Below are positions 20,293 through 22,921 of a stretch of DNA of 22,921 nucleotides, piece after piece. The DNA is from Plantago elongata. Taxonomy: Eukaryota; Streptophyta; Magnoliopsida; Lamiales; Plantaginaceae. The notes below the pieces were generated by a model. That model was not told where the DNA came from and did not search any database. It worked only from the letters and a program-made list of their open reading frames with translations. Position 1 is the first letter of the stretch; each line of letters opens with the position of its first letter. Made by a program: the position numbers and the translations under genes. Location of the stretch: positions 1 to 22,921 of the forward strand of contig JAYMSP010002690.1 in NCBI GenBank assembly GCA_036897095.1, in the 5' to 3' direction.

Positions 20293-20975
20293 CAAACACA
20301 TGTAATCTGATTAATTGCTGGCTTGTTCTATCCTATATACAATATTTGCTGCTTCTTTTAGTTTACACTTAACTTTGTGGTTAATTTCTTGGAGAGCTAT
20401 TAGTCTGAAGAACCGGGCCGACCCATCGGGTTTCATCAAACAACAGCTAAAACGTACTTACATTTATGGTCCTTTGGTCAATAGTAATTGAGGCTGATAA
20501 TTTAATTTAATGATCGAATGGCAACAACGAACAATCAATCCATTTTTTCACAACGAACATCCAACATTTTTCGTAAATATGTATGAATTAAATATTAATT
20601 TAACATGAAAAATAATTTACAGCATAGGCAAAATTAATTAATAGTGCAATAATAAAAAATATAAATGATAGTCTTTTATGAACAGAATAAAGAGTAAAAG
20701 TCTATGCTGCAATTTGAAGATAATGCTGCTGGGGGTGGTCTATGCGGCGCAAATGAAGACACGTTTGTAGGACCAATTTGTGGTAGGACCAATTGGAGTT
20801 GTTTTGTAATCCTTAGTACTAAAACAGTCAAATAATACGAAGTGTTTGGGTGTTAAAATTGTCTATGCTCTACAACTTAAACTATAAGGAGAATTGTTAT
20901 ATTTAAATTGTTTTGTATAATCTTACCGGTTCACAAAATATTTAAAAGTAAAATAAGATATAATGACACATACAA
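20293..20975. other. Intergenic sequence between PDLP and GH17-like genes
   Basis: AT-rich sequence with no gene or clear repeat recognised. Confidence 0.4.
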
Positions 20976-21100
20976 TAATGAAGTACAACTTAAGTGGTAA
21001 AACGCTTCACTTTCAATTAATAAATTGACAGTTCGAGGCAGATATTCCGTTTCAAAAAATTAAGATGGTATTGTTAATAAGTTTGAATAGCTGCCCCATT
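20976..21100 (+). mobile_element. Possible tRNA-derived SINE upstream of GH17-like gene
   Basis: 'caacttaagtggtaaaacgc' (about 20986-21005) resembles the A-box region of plant SINEs (CTCAAGTGGTAAGACGC). 'agttcgaggca' (21030-21040) resembles a B box, 43 bases further on, the spacing found in tRNA genes. The ends and tail could not be fixed and no target duplication was found. Confidence 0.4.
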
Positions 21101-21188
21101 TACTCTAGAGAGATCGGTTTCCCGCGCCTAGCTAAAATGCGTCTAATTGAATAAAAACAAAACTCTGACACACAGAGGCATTCATTCT

Positions 21189-21270
21189 CTCTCGCTAAAT
21201 CTCTCCCGTTCATCTTTCCCTTACATTACCTCTCGCTAAATCTCTCCCGTTCATCTTTCCCTTACATTTC
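21189..21270 (+). repeat. 41-bp tandem duplication in the GH17 leader
   Basis: Unit 21189-21229 is repeated at 21230-21270 with one mismatch. Each unit is pyrimidine-rich ('ctctcgctaaatctctcccg...'). It lies 108-189 bp before the start codon, in the likely 5' UTR or core promoter. Confidence 0.9.
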
Positions 21271-21377
21271 CTGAGAGAAGATTCTTCTCTCTCTCAACAA
21301 ATTCACAATATAACGAAGTCACACACAGAGAGGGCATTATTCATCACTCGCCATATCCAATTCTCTCTCTCTCAACT

Positions 21378-22634
21378 ATGGCCTTTTCTCCTCTGTTACT
21401 CCTAATCACCAAAACACTACTGTTACTCACTTCCGCCACCAAATTAGGCATCATCTACTCCCCAACCACCACCACCCTGCCGCCACCAGAGCACGTCGTC
21501 ACCAAGCTCCACTCCCTGAATATCACCGCCGTCAGAATCCTAGATCCAACTCTGGCTGTCATCAACTCCTTCGCCTTCAGCAACATCTCCGTTGCTCTCT
21601 CTGTTCCTAATCACCTCCTTCCCGCATTTGCCTCCAACACCACAGCTCCTCACCTCTGGCTGTACAACAACGTTCTTCCTTTTCATCAGCAAACTAAAAT
21701 ATCAATCATCTCCGTCGGAATTGATCCTCTCTCTGATCCTGATTTCGAACCTTCAGACATTCTCCTCCCTGCGATCCGTAATCTACACCAGTCACTGATT
21801 GAGCTCGGGATTAAAACGATAACGGTGTCCACCACTTTCTCCTTCACTTCGATTATCTCTACGCGGTTTCCACCTTCTTCTGCAGAGTTTACCGAGCCGG
21901 TTAACTCAGTCATCATCAATTCGTTTCTTAAGTTTCTGGAGGAAACTAACTCGTCGTTTCTAGTCAATCTGTTTCCGTATAAGGTTTTTCAATCTCACTC
22001 TGAGATTTCTGTAGGTTTTGCACTATTTCAGGAGCATGACTTGAATTTCCTTGATGATTTGGTTACTGGTGTGAGGTACTGGAACTTGTTCGATATGATG
22101 GTGGACAGTGTGATTGCGGCAATGGCTATGACTGGGAATATTAATATTCCGGTGATTGTGAGCGGGACGGGCTGGATGAGTAATGACGCTCATGCGGAGG
22201 GTAATTATGCTGATATGTACTTGACGGGCCTGGTTTCCCATTTGAGGTCGGGATTAGGAACTCCCCTGAGGAAGGAAGGAGCGGCTGAGGTTTATGTCTA
22301 CCAGATGTTTGATGATGATTCAGGTGCTGGAAATCGCATGAAATTACCAGCTAGTACGACTAAAGATTCAGGGCTGGCTGGGGGGATTATGACTTTCAAG
22401 TATCATCTCGGTTTTACTTATGGAAAGATCCAAAGATTACGATTACTATTAGCAATATTGGCTGTTGTCGGCTTTAGTCTGTATCTGGAGGGCTTTAGTC
22501 TGTATTTGGCGGGCTTTAGTCTGTATTTGAATATTATGTGGCTTTTTTGTGAGGATCCTGGACTTACGGCGCTGAAGGTAAGGTTGCTCCTGAAGGAAAG
22601 GAGGGAAAGGTATCAGGCACGCACCAGACGCTAG
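21378..22634 (+). CDS. GH17 glucan endo-1,3-beta-glucosidase-like protein lacking both catalytic Glu
   Basis: Open frame of 418 codons from an ATG in good context after a CT-rich leader. Signal peptide about 1-20, then a GH17 barrel with family landmarks: KLGIIYSP (usual IGVCYGR), a VRILDP strand, VALSVPNHLLP, LWLYNNVLPF, ISVGIDPLSD, LLPAIRNLHQSL, TVSTTFSF, RFPPSSAEF, FPYKVF, YWNLFDMMVDSV, IVSGTGWMS, GTPLRKEGAAEVYVYQMFDD. The acid/base Glu of the VGNE motif is Asp116 and the nucleophile Glu of the xxETGWPS motif is Gly263, so glucanase activity is not expected. After about residue 325 the usual SERNWGLFYP ending is missing; instead there is a three-fold 7-residue repeat (365-385) and a basic tail. 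The true 3' end is probably spliced and may run past the window. It could be a pseudoenzyme or a decaying gene. Confidence 0.75.
   Translation: MAFSPLLLLITKTLLLLTSATKLGIIYSPTTTTLPPPEHVVTKLHSLNITAVRILDPTLAVINSFAFSNISVALSVPNHLLPAFASNTTAPHLWLYNNVLPFHQQTKISIISVGIDPLSDPDFEPSDILLPAIRNLHQSLIELGIKTITVSTTFSFTSIISTRFPPSSAEFTEPVNSVIINSFLKFLEETNSSFLVNLFPYKVFQSHSEISVGFALFQEHDLNFLDDLVTGVRYWNLFDMMVDSVIAAMAMTGNINIPVIVSGTGWMSNDAHAEGNYADMYLTGLVSHLRSGLGTPLRKEGAAEVYVYQMFDDDSGAGNRMKLPASTTKDSGLAGGIMTFKYHLGFTYGKIQRLRLLLAILAVVGFSLYLEGFSLYLAGFSLYLNIMWLFCEDPGLTALKVRLLLKERRERYQARTRR
22470..22532 (+). repeat. Three 21-bp tandem repeats (GFSLYL units)
   Basis: Units at 22470-22490, 22491-22511 and 22512-22532 each encode GFSLYL plus one residue (E, A, N) in the frame of the GH17-like gene. 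The differences are at the seventh codon and one synonymous Leu codon. They form a hydrophobic stretch near its C-terminus. Confidence 0.9.
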
Positions 22635-22921
22635 AAAGCGTATTTTTCCCAGCAGTGCCGAAGATAAGTTTCCTGTTATATGTGTTCAGTCCTTAAGAAT
22701 CAATATGGAGTGAATATTACTACTAGAAGTATAAATATGACTTCTAAGTATCATCTCAGTTTCACTACTTCTGGAGGAGGAAAGATGTTGATGCAGGTTG
22801 ATACTGGTGCTCTTATGGTAAGTGTTCTGCTGCAGTTGATTCTGTGTGTTGTTCTTTACTGATGATTTGGGGAAATGATCACGAGTGAATTGTTGTTGCA
22901 TTTTTGCTTGATTTCAATTAG
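22635..22921 (+). other. Possible last exons of the GH17-like gene or a following gene
   Basis: A good acceptor (atgtgttcag, ending 22689) opens a stretch read as KNQYGVNITTRSINM, then SKYHLSFTTSGGGKM and VDTGALM, ending at a strong donor GTAAGT (22817). From there a 105-bp intron-like sequence runs to TTTCAATTAG, the last bases of the window, so another exon may begin immediately outside. If unspliced, the frame continues into a hydrophobic end (VSVLLQLILCVVLY, stop at 22860-22862) that looks like a GPI-anchor signal. Which reading is used cannot be decided here. Part of it (22737-22767) resembles 22389-22419. Confidence 0.4.

Noticed and set aside
21686-22241. Minus-strand frames of 93 and 72 codons
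   Set aside because: Antisense shadows of the GH17-like gene.
1-22921. LTR retrotransposon, other virus-like element, CRISPR array or rRNA
   Set aside because: No reverse transcriptase, integrase or gag-like peptide, no long terminal direct repeats, no regular spacer array and no rRNA-like sequence were seen on either strand.

Overview
This is nuclear DNA from a flowering plant, most likely a eudicot. Genes are split by short AT-rich GT-AG introns, spacers are AT-rich, and all four recognisable gene families are plant-specific or have plant-specific forms: an IQ67-domain protein, a MYB-CC regulator, a DUF26 plasmodesmata-located protein and a GH17 beta-1,3-glucanase-like protein. I cannot name the species.

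Layout. Bases 1-2555 look like an accessory patch. They hold degenerate AATGTTC-rich repeats, an internal fragment of a GH17 gene (382-549), two partial copies of an unrecognised small membrane-protein sequence (about 731-866 and 1169-1527), a possible SINE, and a single isolated exon matching mitochondrial TIM14/PAM18 (2480-2554, minus). Bases 3302-about 6600 (minus) are a complete IQD gene of five coding exons plus a noncoding leader exon. Bases 6601-11861 are mostly AT-rich intergenic DNA with MITE-like remnants and no gene I can support. Bases 11862-about 16200 (minus) are a PHR1/PHL-type MYB-CC gene of seven coding exons with an upstream leader exon. Bases 16200-19031 are intergenic, with decayed transposon-like stretches. 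Bases 19032-20133 (plus) are a three-exon PDLP gene. From 21378 (plus) runs a GH17-like gene whose 3' end is unclear and probably continues past the window.

How the genes relate. IQD proteins are calmodulin-binding, microtubule- or membrane-associated scaffolds. MYB-CC proteins of the PHR1 type control phosphate-starvation genes. These two look like independent neighbours. The last two genes are more suggestive: PDLPs promote callose build-up at plasmodesmata and GH17 enzymes remove callose, and here they lie 1.2 kb apart on one strand. The GH17 copy lacks both catalytic glutamates (Asp in place of the acid, Gly in place of the nucleophile), so it should be a pseudoenzyme, perhaps a callose-binding protein, or a decaying gene. 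A 167-bp piece about 91% identical to this same GH17 gene lies 21.4 kb away at the left end, next to other gene fragments. That fits fragment capture by a non-autonomous transposon, but no complete element could be delimited.
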